Assembly: GCA_934155005.1 (NCBI GenBank)
Contig: CAKPGR010000001.1
Span: 1 to 64,000, forward strand
Direction: 5' to 3'
Length of the DNA stretch: 64,000 nucleotides
DNA from: an uncultured Bacilli bacterium
GTDB lineage: Bacteria; Bacillota_I; Bacilli_A; RF39; UBA660
Below are positions 17,454 through 25,918 of the stretch, one piece after another. Each line of letters opens with the position of its first letter. The first letter of the stretch is position 1. A program made the position numbers and the translations under genes. A model generated the notes under the pieces. The model saw only the letters and a program-made list of their open reading frames with translations, was not told where the DNA came from and did not search any database.

Positions 17454-18573
17454 ATTCTATTTCACCATATTTTTCTTTATATTTTATTAATTCATTTAAT
17501 ATTGTTTCCATAGTTTCATTGACAGAATCATTTTCTTTTTTTAACGTTAAATATAATTCTTTATAATCAATAGTTTTTTCTTCATTTTTTATCTCTATTT
17601 GAGAAGTTTGATTTAAATTTTCTTGATTTTCTATTGGGGCTACATCTATATTTGTCACTACATTATCTATTTGATCTGGTGTTTGATTTCCCATTGGTGA
17701 TTCTAATTTTACCTGAGTTATTTCATTATTCTCTATTGGCATTATTTCTGGAATAATATTTTCTGAAACAGTTTTTTGATTTTCTACTGGAACTACATTT
17801 ATATTTGGTACTACATTATCTATTTGACCAGGTATTTGATTTTCAATTGATGATTCTAAATTCACTGGATTTTCTTCATCAATTTTTGGAATATTGATTG
17901 GTTCTATATCATTATTTTCTGAAATATTTTCTTGATTTTCTATTGGGACTACATCTATATTTGGCACTACATTATCTATTTGATCTGGTATTTGATTTTC
18001 AATTGGTGATTCTAAATTCACTGGATTTTCTTCATCAGTTTTTGGAACATTGATTGGTTCTATATCATTATTTTCTGAAATATTTTCTTGGTTTTCTAAT
18101 GGAACTACATCTATATTTGGTACTACATTATCTATTTGATCTTGATTTACATCAACTGATTGGTCTATCATTTCATTATTTGAAGTAGATAATTCACTTT
18201 CAAAATAATTTGAAGATAGTATGTTAACTAATTTTTGATCTAGTTTAAAAAACCTTGGATTTGATACCTTAATACCATCTATTAAACTATAGTCTAAATC
18301 TTTTGTTTCTATCATTTTTTTTGATTTTAATTCTTTTATTACTTTTTTGACAATTTTTTGCATTCCCTTCCACTCTGTTTCATCCTTTATATTTTGAATA
18401 ACTGGAACGCCTAATTCTTCTAACACTTTCATTAAATATAATTTTTGATAATTCTTTTCATCAAATTCACCTATTGTATATATCAAATAACAATTATTAC
18501 GAAATTTAAAATATCTAACTAGATCAACATTCATTTTAGTTCCATCAGGATTTGTAATCATCATTTTTTTCAT
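17452..18573 (-). CDS. Hypothetical protein with 52-residue tandem repeats
   Basis: 373 residues. Residues 1-120 are a compact domain (ITNPDGTKMNVDLVRYFKF, CYLIYTIGEFDEKNY) that recalls DUF1292-like proteins, but I cannot place it firmly. Residues 145 to about 330 are four tandem acidic units starting with DQIDNVVPNIDVVP; units 1 and 2 are nearly identical, 52 residues each, units 3 and 4 diverged. Residues about 335-373 are a short coiled coil. No signal peptide or membrane segment. The repeats look like an extended, disordered linker whose copy number may vary. AAGAGGTG precedes ATG 18573. Confidence 0.7.
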   Translation of the reverse strand: MKKMMITNPDGTKMNVDLVRYFKFRNNCYLIYTIGEFDEKNYQKLYLMKVLEELGVPVIQNIKDETEWKGMQKIVKKVIKELKSKKMIETKDLDYSLIDGIKVSNPRFFKLDQKLVNILSSNYFESELSTSNNEMIDQSVDVNQDQIDNVVPNIDVVPLENQENISENNDIEPINVPKTDEENPVNLESPIENQIPDQIDNVVPNIDVVPIENQENISENNDIEPINIPKIDEENPVNLESSIENQIPGQIDNVVPNINVVPVENQKTVSENIIPEIMPIENNEITQVKLESPMGNQTPDQIDNVVTNIDVAPIENQENLNQTSQIEIKNEEKTIDYKELYLTLKKENDSVNETMETILNELIKYKEKYGEIE

Positions 18574-18638
18574 TATAGCACCTCTTTATTCTTAAATGTA
18601 TTATACCATTATTCATATTTTTTTCAAATAAAAATTTA

Positions 18639-18663
18639 AAAAAATGTCTATTGGACATTTTTT
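18639..18663 (-). terminator. Terminator over the stop of the bPH-domain gene
   Basis: AAAATGTC / GACATTTT stem followed by T on the minus strand; the stem contains the end of the coding sequence. Confidence 0.75.
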
Positions 18664-19094
18664 GCACTACTAATTTTTCTCTTTTCATTCATCATGTATT
18701 CAGATATAATAGTTTCTATCTCTGGTAAAGCATTTCTATCAATGTTTGAAAATGTAACAAATTCTTTTACCGTATCTATTTCTATTTTACCCCATATAAG
18801 ACCCATTTTTATTTTTAAGTCGTTAAATAAATCGGGAGTTATTGTAGTAAAAAAATAACCAAAAAGAAGTCTTTTTTCTCCCATCATAATTCTTTTATTT
18901 GTTAAAACAACAGCATATGTGGATGTAAAATCTAAGGGATTATCATTCTTTTGAGCAGCAAAAGCATATAATACTTCTTCACCTGGATTTAAATGTTTTT
19001 CTATTATTTTAGCATGTTGTTTTAATCTCCATGATATTGTCATAGGATATTTACTTTTAAAATTTTGTAATCTCTGATAAACTGTTTGTTCCAT
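18648..19094 (-). CDS. bPH (bacterial PH) domain protein
   Basis: 148 residues. The central part (EEVLYAFAAQ, YAVVLTNKRIMMGEK, IEIDTVKEFVTF) has the alternating strand pattern and the LTNKRI signature of bacterial PH-like domains. The N-terminal 30 residues are basic and helical. No membrane segment, so cytoplasmic. Role unknown in the family. GAGGTGAATGT precedes ATG 19094. Confidence 0.65.
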   Translation of the reverse strand: MEQTVYQRLQNFKSKYPMTISWRLKQHAKIIEKHLNPGEEVLYAFAAQKNDNPLDFTSTYAVVLTNKRIMMGEKRLLFGYFFTTITPDLFNDLKIKMGLIWGKIEIDTVKEFVTFSNIDRNALPEIETIISEYMMNEKRKISSAKNVQ

Positions 19095-19250
19095 ACATTC
19101 ACCTCTTCGTTATCTATTTTTATTATATCATTATTTTTAAAAATTTAAAATAAGCTTTTAATTGATGATATATTTTTTAATATATATTTAAAACAAATTT
19201 GAATAAAATCAAAACTTATGTCAACAATATACATAGGAGGAATGAAAAAA

Positions 19251-19466
19251 ATGCAAAATGTACCTAATATAATATCAACTAAGGATTTATCGTATATTTG
19301 TGATATGTTCAATTGGAATTTTACTATGTCTAAAAAAGCACTAAATTATAGTAACAATGTTACTGATAGTGAAATAAAAGATGAATTGTTAAATATATTT
19401 GATATGCACAAAAAAATTTGTAATCAATTATTAAATATATTAAATGGAGGACAAAATGAACAATAA
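19251..19466 (+). CDS. CotF-like (ferritin-like fold) small protein
   Basis: 71 residues from ATG 19251, ten bases after AGGAGG; the ATG at 19218 lies upstream of that site. The sequence (NVPNIISTKDLSYICDMF, DMHKKICNQLLNIL) resembles CotF/spore-coat-related small helical proteins of Bacilli. It overlaps the next gene by 11 bases. Known relatives include spore-coat components, but the family also occurs in poor sporulators, so a coat role is only an inference. Confidence 0.65.
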   Translation: MQNVPNIISTKDLSYICDMFNWNFTMSKKALNYSNNVTDSEIKDELLNIFDMHKKICNQLLNILNGGQNEQ

Positions 19467-19767
19467 ATTACAAAATCAAAAAATAGAGCTTGATAGTTCT
19501 ATAAATATGAATGACGAAAATTATTTAAACGATATTCTTGAAACTGAAAAAAATATGAGTGTTAATTTTACATATGCTTTAAATGAAGCAAGTAATGAAA
19601 ATTTGTTTAATGAACTATATGAAATGTTTAAACAAATTAAAGAGGCTCAAAGAAATCTTTTTGAACTTAGTTTTAGGAAAGGATTTTATTCCCTTGAAAA
19701 AGCTGAGAACAATAAAATTAATGAAGAGTATAATACACTTTTAAATAAATTTAATGAAATTAAGTAA
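19456..19767 (+). CDS. CotF-family spore-coat-like protein
   Basis: 103 residues from ATG 19456 with GGAGG five bases upstream. The core (NYLNDILETEKNMSVNFTYA, ASNENLFNELYEMFKQI) is the two-helix pattern of the CotF family. Translationally coupled to the related gene before it, with which it probably forms a pair. No signal peptide. A weak AAAAGA/TCTTTT hairpin follows the stop. Confidence 0.65.
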   Translation: MNNKLQNQKIELDSSINMNDENYLNDILETEKNMSVNFTYALNEASNENLFNELYEMFKQIKEAQRNLFELSFRKGFYSLEKAENNKINEEYNTLLNKFNEIK

Positions 19768-19816
19768 AAGAGTTTATAATAACATCTTTTATTTTTTTAT
19801 TGTTTGGGATAAGTAT

Positions 19817-20962
19817 TTATAAAATTTCTTTTTGAATTTTTGAATTTATAATGATTGTAGCCATTATTGATAATAAAAATATTATTATAAATACCTTTTC
19901 CCCTATAAATACACTAATTAAAGATAATATTGAGAATATAATTATTTCGGTAAAACATAAACTCATTTGCCCTACTGTGGATAGTAAATTATAATCTTCC
20001 TTAGAATTTTTTATAATATTTTGAATTGAGGTTTGAATAGATGTTTCATACACTTTTTCAAAATTATCACTTATAGTTTTATTTATTGAGATTAATAATT
20101 TACTCTTTAATAATAAGTATAAACTCGTAATTATCACTCTTATGTAACTTACTACTGTATTTGATTTTACTATATTTTTATCTGTATATTTACCAATTAT
20201 AAAAACGGTTATTATTTGTAAACTTAAAGAGACTGTCATAACTATTGCGAAACTTTTAAAGTCTTTTAATACTAAAAAGATATATAATGGTACAAATAAT
20301 CTTTCAATTATATGAAATGTTCTTAAACTATAAATAGTTTTGTAATTACTTTTATTCTTTAAAATATATCTCAAAGTTTCTTTAAATATATTTTTATTAT
20401 TTTTAACAGGTTTATAATCAACTAACTTTGTAAATATGTAATCTAAAATAAAAAAGATAGTTATTGTTATAAATAATATATTATTATTTTCTTTTAACAC
20501 ACCATAACTAACTAAACAACTAGACAATGTTGCTCCTAAGATTCTTGAAATATTTCTAAAACTATTATATCTTCCTCTATATTCAGTTTCTACATACTTA
20601 TTTGAAACAGCGTCTTCAATAGGATTTGCAAGCGCACCAGGTAAACTCATTGCAAAAATAAAGAATATTATATTACTATAATCACCATTTAATATAATAT
20701 ATGTACTTACTACTCTTAAAATATTAGCAATTAATGAACACATAGCTATTCCAAATCTACTAGATATTGTAATAAATAAAGGAGATAAAATTCCCATTAT
20801 ACCAAATCTTATCCCATATAAAAACAAAATTTGATATAATGACATTCCATTTTTATAAAGCATAACAACACCAAATATATCTATAAAAGAATTGGCAACT
20901 GAATAACAAAATTTTGACAAATATAAATATATATATTCTTTTTTATATAAACTTTTCTTCAT
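19817..20962 (-). CDS. MFS transporter
   Basis: 381 residues, about eleven to twelve membrane segments, with the MFS two-halves layout and charged loop between segments 2 and 3. The N-terminal YLYLSKFCYSVANSFIDIFG is hydrophobic. The central loop is long and basic. Single gene, no substrate-related neighbour; drug or metabolite efflux is possible but not shown. Confidence 0.75.
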   Translation of the reverse strand: MKKSLYKKEYIYLYLSKFCYSVANSFIDIFGVVMLYKNGMSLYQILFLYGIRFGIMGILSPLFITISSRFGIAMCSLIANILRVVSTYIILNGDYSNIIFFIFAMSLPGALANPIEDAVSNKYVETEYRGRYNSFRNISRILGATLSSCLVSYGVLKENNNILFITITIFFILDYIFTKLVDYKPVKNNKNIFKETLRYILKNKSNYKTIYSLRTFHIIERLFVPLYIFLVLKDFKSFAIVMTVSLSLQIITVFIIGKYTDKNIVKSNTVVSYIRVIITSLYLLLKSKLLISINKTISDNFEKVYETSIQTSIQNIIKNSKEDYNLLSTVGQMSLCFTEIIIFSILSLISVFIGEKVFIIIFLLSIMATIIINSKIQKEIL

Positions 20963-21083
20963 ACTATACTTCCTTAATTTTTTCTAATAAAATTATACTA
21001 TAAATTATAAAAATTAAAAAGTTAGTACACACTTATTTGATATTTTAAAATTTATTTATTTTTTATAATAAATATTTTATATC

Positions 21084-21118
21084 AAAAAAAGTATCAACGA
21101 ATCTGATGATACTTTTTT
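21084..21118 (-). terminator. Strong terminator of the KilA-N gene
   Basis: AAAAAAGTATCA / TGATACTTTTTT stem with a ten-base loop, followed by T on the minus strand. The stem runs into the stop codon at 21117. Confidence 0.9.
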
Positions 21119-21953
21119 AATTAGTTATTAAATCATTTTCTTCATTAACTTGTTTTTGTAATAACTCTAAATCTTTTATATTTTTATTATCTTTTAATAC
21201 TTTCATTTGTCTTTTTGCTGAATGATTAAGTCTTACTAACCTTTCACCTTGTGGTATTTTTTCTTCAATTAGTTCTGCATTTGTGTTTTGCAGATTGTTT
21301 AATATCACTAAATGAAGCAAATCAGTATAATCTCTTATATTTCCATTTTCAGCAAGTTTTGGATTTCTTTCTCTCCATTCTTTTGCTGTCATCCCAAATA
21401 AAGCAACATTTAAAACATCAGCTTCTTCAGCATAAACAAATTTCTTTTGCGCTTCTGTAAGTGTTGGAACAATATAGGTTTTTACTGCATCAGTGTGAAC
21501 CACATAGTTTAATTTAGATAAAATTCTATTTGCTTGCCAATCTATTTTTTCTTGATAAGCTTCATTAGTTTTTAATCTCTCAAATTCAGTTATTAAATAT
21601 AATTTAAACTCCGAGGATAGCCAACTTGCAAATTCAAATGCAATATCTGGATGGGCATATGTTCCAATACTATATCTCCCACCTTTTGAAATTATTCCTA
21701 TTGTTTTAGTTCTTTTTACCCATTGTGTTGGTGACATTGCAAATGAGTTTCTACCGTATTCAGTTTTAATTTGGTCGAATTCGACCAAATTAAAATCTTG
21801 ATTATGAATTTCTTCCCATAGTCCAATATAATCAATAGTATTTATTCTTCTTAACCAGTTTTTAACTGTAAAAGATGGATCACTTGAATTTTGATACTTT
21901 GCTAAATCAGTTAAAGAAATGTAATTAACATTTCCAACTCTTAGTATTCCCAC
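21117..21953 (-). CDS. KilA-N domain protein (possible 5' frameshift)
   Basis: 278 residues if it begins at GTG 21953. Residues 1-110 match the KilA-N DNA-binding domain of phages and large DNA viruses (YISLTDLAKYQ, SFTVKNWLRR, WASSEF-like FASWLSSEFKLYL). The C-terminal part is charged and carries a conserved AEEADVLNVALFG segment. The GTG has no ribosome site. The frame stays open upstream and joins ATG 22014 if one A is removed from a seven-A run at 22003-22009, giving a natural start MRKNIEKRFGKS. Probably a prophage-derived or mobile orphan gene. See findings. Confidence 0.75.
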   Translation of the reverse strand: MGILRVGNVNYISLTDLAKYQNSSDPSFTVKNWLRRINTIDYIGLWEEIHNQDFNLVEFDQIKTEYGRNSFAMSPTQWVKRTKTIGIISKGGRYSIGTYAHPDIAFEFASWLSSEFKLYLITEFERLKTNEAYQEKIDWQANRILSKLNYVVHTDAVKTYIVPTLTEAQKKFVYAEEADVLNVALFGMTAKEWRERNPKLAENGNIRDYTDLLHLVILNNLQNTNAELIEEKIPQGERLVRLNHSAKRQMKVLKDNKNIKDLELLQKQVNEENDLITN

Positions 21954-22030
21954 CTTATTTTCTTTAACTATTATTTCTGATTTACCAAATCTTTTTTCAA
22001 TATTTTTTTCTCATTTCTATTTAGATTTTA

Positions 22031-22067
22031 AAAGGTGTCAACAAATATAATTATTGTTCACACCTTT
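22031..22067. repeat. Inverted repeat / hairpin between secA and the KilA-N gene
   Basis: AAAGGTGT / ACACCTTT eight-base arms, then after a mismatch AACAA / TTGTT, around an A/T loop. It is 93 bases beyond the secA stop and 17 bases upstream of the ATG at 22014. It may end the secA transcript, though the T run is short, or be an operator for the KilA-N gene. Confidence 0.6.
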
Positions 22068-22159
22068 ATTTTACTACATAATTTTAATTTTTTGTGGACA
22101 AGTTCAAAAAACGAACCAACTTAATAATTTTTGAATTTTAAATATTCCTTTATTTTATG

Positions 22160-24652
22160 CTACTTTCCACAGCAATTCTTATATTTTTTTCCCGAACCAC
22201 ATGGACAAGGTTCATTTCTACCAATTTTGTTTACTACTTTTGGCGATTTCTTTTTTACTTTATTAGCATCATTTACAGCTTCACCTTTAACAACTTGTTT
22301 TCTTTCAACATTTTGTCTTACTTCAGCATTTATTAAGTAAGTTGTTATTTCTTTATCAATATTGCTAAGCATATCATCATACATTTCAAACCCTTCTGAT
22401 GTATATGCTCTTAAAGGATCTACTTGTGCATAACTTCTTAAATGAATTCCTTCTCTTAAATTAGACATTGTATTTATATGTTCCATCCAATGTGTATCAA
22501 TAACTCTAAGTGAAATAGCTTTTTCAAACTCATTTGCTATTTCAATTGGTAATTCTTCTATTTTTTTTGTATATTCTTCTACAACTTTATCATAAATATA
22601 GTCAATTAAATCATTTTCCTTTAATTCTTTTATTTCTGAAATAGATATTTCTGATTTTACAAGATGTTCATTTACGTATTCTAATATTTCATGTAAATCT
22701 AAATCTGTTAAATAACCTTCAGGTAACATATGACTATCAACTAAATCTGTAACATAATTTTTAAAAGTTTCTAATATTGTTTCATGAATTGATTCTGAAT
22801 CTAATATTTCATTTCTTTTTTCATAAATATATTCTCTTTGTTGATTAATTACATCATCATATTGAAGTAAATTTTTACGGATATCAAAGTTATTTCCTTC
22901 AACTCTTTTTTGAGCTGATTCTATTGAACCTGATAAGAATTTATTTCTAATTGAAGTATCATCATCAAATCCAATTCTTGCTAACATTTCTTTGGCTCTA
23001 TCAGTACCAAATCTAACCATTAAATCATCTTCAAAAGAAACACAAAATTGAGATGCACCTGGATCACCTTGACGACCAGACCTACCTCTTAATTGATTAT
23101 CAATTCTTCTTGATTCATGTCTTTCAGTACCGATTACAAATAGACCGCCTAATTCTTTTACTTCATCTGATAATTTAATATCTGTTCCACGTCCTGCCAT
23201 ATTAGTTGCAATTGTGACAGCTCCTTTATCACCAGCTTTTGCTATAATTTCTGCTTCACGAGCATTATTTTTAGCATTTAAAACTTCATGTGGAATATGT
23301 TCTTTTTTTAACATTGAACTAATTAATTCACTAGTTTCTACTGCTATTGTACCTACAAGTACTGGCTGACCATTAGCATGTCTTTCCTTTATTTCATTAA
23401 TAATAGCTTTATATTTTCCTTTTTTTGTTGCGAATAATAAATCACCATAATCTTTTCTAGCTATAGGTTGATTTGTTGGTATTTCGATAACATACATGTT
23501 ATAAATTTCTCTAAATTCTTCTTCTTCTGTTTTTGCTGTACCTGTCATACCAGATAGTTTATTGTACATTCTGAATAAATTTTGGAAAGTAATTGTTGCT
23601 AGTGTTTTTGTTTCTTGTTCTATTTCTACACCTTCTTTAGCTTCGATTGCTTGGTGTAATCCATCAGAATAACTTCTTCCCGCCATTAAACGACCAGTGA
23701 ATGGGTCAACGATAACAATCTTTCCATCACTAACTACATAGTCCATGTCCTTCTTCATAGCATAATTAGCACGTAATGCTTGATTTATGTAATGAACTAA
23801 ATTGGTATTTGATAAATCATATAGATTGTCTACATTAAAGAATTTTTCAGCATCTTTTATTCCTTCTTCATCTAATGATACAGATTTTGTCTTTTCATCA
23901 TATATATATCCTTTATTTTCAGTTAGTTTTTTTACAAATTTATCAGCAGATATATATAAATTAGCAGATTCCATTCTGCCACCAGATATAATAAGTGGTG
24001 TTCTGGCTTCATCTATAAGAACTGAATCAACTTCATCTATAATTACAAAATTTAATGGTCTTTGAACTCTATTTTCAGCTTTTACAACCATGTTATCTCT
24101 TAAATAGTCAAATCCAAGTTCATTATTAGTTGTATACATAATATCACAAAGGTAAGCTTCTTTTTTTTCTTTTGGAGAACTTTCGCGGAAATTAATTCCA
24201 ACAGTAAGTCCTAAAAATCTATAGATATTCCCCATCCAGTTAGCATCTCTTTCTGCTAAGTATTCGTTTACAGTTATAATATGAACACCTTGTCCTGTTA
24301 ATGCATTTAGATAAGCAGGCATAGTTGCTGTAAGGGTTTTACCTTCACCTGTTTTCATTTCAGCAATATTACCACCATGAATAGCAAGTCCACCTAATAT
24401 TTGAACATAATATGGTTTCTCTCCTATAACACGATATGCAGCTTCACGAGCAGTAGCAAATGCTTCAACCTTAATATCTTCTAGTGTTTCACCATTTTCT
24501 AATCTTTTTCTAAATTCTTTTGTTTTATCTTTTAATTTTTTATCAGTTAATTTACTATATTCTTCATCTAATGAAATAATTTCATCAGCCACTTTTTTAA
24601 ATTTTTCTAGTTCTTTATATTCTTGATCAAATATTTTTTTAAGAAAATTCAT
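22160..24652 (-). CDS. secA: Protein translocase ATPase SecA
   Basis: 830 residues, full length. ATP-driven motor for export of signal-peptide proteins through SecYEG at the inner face of the membrane. Walker A region MKTGEGKT, helicase motif II region IIDEVDSVLIDEARTPL, GTAKTEEEEF, and GRSGRQGDPG. The C-terminal Zn-binding tail is GRNEPCPCGSGKKYKNCC, which binds SecB or ribosome in other species. Followed downstream (minus) by the hairpin at 22031. Confidence 0.98.
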   Translation of the reverse strand: MNFLKKIFDQEYKELEKFKKVADEIISLDEEYSKLTDKKLKDKTKEFRKRLENGETLEDIKVEAFATAREAAYRVIGEKPYYVQILGGLAIHGGNIAEMKTGEGKTLTATMPAYLNALTGQGVHIITVNEYLAERDANWMGNIYRFLGLTVGINFRESSPKEKKEAYLCDIMYTTNNELGFDYLRDNMVVKAENRVQRPLNFVIIDEVDSVLIDEARTPLIISGGRMESANLYISADKFVKKLTENKGYIYDEKTKSVSLDEEGIKDAEKFFNVDNLYDLSNTNLVHYINQALRANYAMKKDMDYVVSDGKIVIVDPFTGRLMAGRSYSDGLHQAIEAKEGVEIEQETKTLATITFQNLFRMYNKLSGMTGTAKTEEEEFREIYNMYVIEIPTNQPIARKDYGDLLFATKKGKYKAIINEIKERHANGQPVLVGTIAVETSELISSMLKKEHIPHEVLNAKNNAREAEIIAKAGDKGAVTIATNMAGRGTDIKLSDEVKELGGLFVIGTERHESRRIDNQLRGRSGRQGDPGASQFCVSFEDDLMVRFGTDRAKEMLARIGFDDDTSIRNKFLSGSIESAQKRVEGNNFDIRKNLLQYDDVINQQREYIYEKRNEILDSESIHETILETFKNYVTDLVDSHMLPEGYLTDLDLHEILEYVNEHLVKSEISISEIKELKENDLIDYIYDKVVEEYTKKIEELPIEIANEFEKAISLRVIDTHWMEHINTMSNLREGIHLRSYAQVDPLRAYTSEGFEMYDDMLSNIDKEITTYLINAEVRQNVERKQVVKGEAVNDANKVKKKSPKVVNKIGRNEPCPCGSGKKYKNCCGK

Positions 24653-24724
24653 TTTATTTCCTTCTTTCTATAAATATATATTATATTTTATCAAATTTTT
24701 GATAAAAATAATAGTATTTTAAAG

Positions 24725-24746
24725 AAAAAAGGAGCATTAGGCTCCT
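24725..24746 (-). terminator. Terminator of hpf
   Basis: GGAGC / GCTCC stem with a five-base loop and a T run on the minus strand; overlaps the stop codon. Confidence 0.85.
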
Positions 24747-25275
24747 ATTTCATATCAATTATTCCGTAATTTCCATCTTTTCTTTTATATAAAACTGAAT
24801 TAGTTTTTGTATCTGCATTTTGGAAAGCAAAGAACTCATGTCCAAGTAAATTCATTTGAAGTATTGCTTCTTCTTCACTCATTGGTTTTAAGTCTATTGT
24901 TTTTCTCTTTATAATCTCACTATTTTCTTCTTCAACAGATTCAAAATCTTTAAACATATTTATTTTTTCTTTGTTTTCTCTACGTTTAATTCTAGTTTTA
25001 TTTTTTCTAATTTGTCTTTCTAATTTGTCGGTAACAAGATCAATTGATGCATATAAATCTTTATTTGTTTCTTCAGCTCTAATAAGCATTTTTTTAAGTG
25101 GAATTGTAACTTCTACCTTATGTCCAACACCTTGTTTCGATATCAAAACATTTGCTAAAAGTTCCTCACTATTTTCAAAATACTTATCTAGTTTGTTCAA
25201 TTTTGATTCAATGTATGTTTTCATTGAATCAGTGGTTTCGCTTTTAATGTTTCTAACATTATATTTCATAATCAT
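24745..25275 (-). CDS. hpf: Ribosome hibernation promoting factor, long form
   Basis: 176 residues. The N-terminal domain (MKYNVRNIKSETTDSMKTY) binds the 30S decoding site; the C-terminal domain (EEAILQMNLLGHEFFAFQNA) dimerises to make inactive 100S ribosomes, the long form typical of Firmicutes. AGGAAGG lies four bases before ATG 25275 and ten before ATG 25269, so either may be used. Lies between secA and csp, a common place for this gene in Bacilli. Confidence 0.93.
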   Translation of the reverse strand: MIMKYNVRNIKSETTDSMKTYIESKLNKLDKYFENSEELLANVLISKQGVGHKVEVTIPLKKMLIRAEETNKDLYASIDLVTDKLERQIRKNKTRIKRRENKEKINMFKDFESVEEENSEIIKRKTIDLKPMSEEEAILQMNLLGHEFFAFQNADTKTNSVLYKRKDGNYGIIDMK

Positions 25276-25362
25276 CAATCCTTCCTATTTATATTATAAC
25301 ATGTAATTTTTTAAACAGAAAGTTTTTTTATTATTTTTCATATTTTCACATTTATATTGAAT

Positions 25363-25408
25363 AAAAAAAACTACTCTAGATTTATAAAATTTAAACTAAA
25401 GTAGTTTT
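25363..25408 (-). terminator. Terminator of csp
   Basis: AAAACTACTTTAG / CTAGAGTAGTTTT stem (one G-U-type mismatch) followed by eight T on the minus strand; begins inside the 3' end of the coding sequence. Confidence 0.88.
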
Positions 25409-25603
25409 TATTTCGACAACATTCTTCGCTTGAAGACCTTTATCAGTTCTAACTAGTTCAAATTCGACATATTGACCTTCTACTAAGGTTCTATAACCTT
25501 CAGATAAAATTGAAGAATAATGTACAAAAATATCTTCTCTATCATTATATTCAATAAATCCAAACCCTTTGTCATTATTAAACCATTTAACTTTACCTCT
25601 CAC
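25391..25603 (-). CDS. csp: Cold-shock protein (CspA family)
   Basis: 70 residues from GTG 25603, eight bases after AAGGGAG. RNP1 KGFGFIEY and RNP2 IFVHYSSI are intact, as is the MRGKVKWFN start. Single-stranded nucleic-acid chaperone in the cytoplasm. Transcription probably starts near 25722 from the extended -10 TGGTACAAT, leaving a leader of about 118 bases, which fits cold-shock mRNAs that regulate themselves through leader structure. Divergent from agrB. Confidence 0.95.
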   Translation of the reverse strand: MRGKVKWFNNDKGFGFIEYNDREDIFVHYSSILSEGYRTLVEGQYVEFELVRTDKGLQAKNVVEIKTTLV

Positions 25604-25722
25604 AAAACACGTCTCCCTTCTAGTAATCTTCGTTACAAGATTATTATAAATATAAAATTACACAGATTCAACAAATTTAAATCAACAAATTATGACATTT
25701 CTCGATGTTCTTTTGCGAAACC
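25604..25722 (-). promoter_or_regulatory. Long structured csp 5' leader
   Basis: Between the predicted transcription start and the GTG. It contains a perfect TAATCTT / AAGATTA hairpin (25623-25642 region) and a CGATG / CATCG pair. Such leaders act as thermosensors in other cold-shock genes; here that role is inferred. Confidence 0.45.
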
Positions 25723-25728
25723 ATCGTT

Positions 25729-25737
25729 ATTGTACCA
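25729..25737 (-). promoter_or_regulatory. Extended -10 promoter of csp
   Basis: On the minus strand TGG followed by TACAAT, an extended -10. No good -35 is visible at the right distance. Confidence 0.5.
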
Positions 25738-25769
25738 TGCAAGTTATAAATAACTTAGATTTTTGTCGT

Positions 25770-25799
25770 GAATTGTCACTTTTTCTGTACGAATTGTAA
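25770..25799. promoter_or_regulatory. Candidate LytTR (AgrA) operator: paired direct repeats
   Basis: GAATTGTCA and GAATTGTAA separated by exactly 12 bases, so 21 bases centre to centre. This is the spacing used by LytTR-domain regulators such as AgrA. Read on the minus strand each half contains ACAATT, close to the ACAGTT core of the staphylococcal AgrA repeat. It lies between the divergent csp and agrB genes and could serve either. Confidence 0.5.
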
Positions 25800-25889
25800 T
25801 CTTTTTTTATTTTGGAACTTTTTAAAAACATTTAAAATTAACTTTAAAACATTTCGTACAAGTTTTAAAATTACTTTCTAATTTTAATT

Positions 25890-25895
25890 TATAAT
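25890..25895 (+). promoter_or_regulatory. Possible -10 of agrBD
   Basis: TATAAT 23 bases upstream of the agrB ATG, with no recognisable -35 at 16-18 bases, as for an activator-dependent promoter. Weak support in such AT-rich DNA. Confidence 0.35.
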
Positions 25896-25918
25896 TGATT
25901 CCGATGTGAGGTGTTTTT

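Noticed and set aside
17584..18141. CRISPR array
   Set aside because: Repeats are 156 bases, tandem without unique spacers, in frame and coding.
22094..22102. DnaA-box-like TGTGGACAA near secA
   Set aside because: Single site with no cluster, far from the origin; expected by chance.
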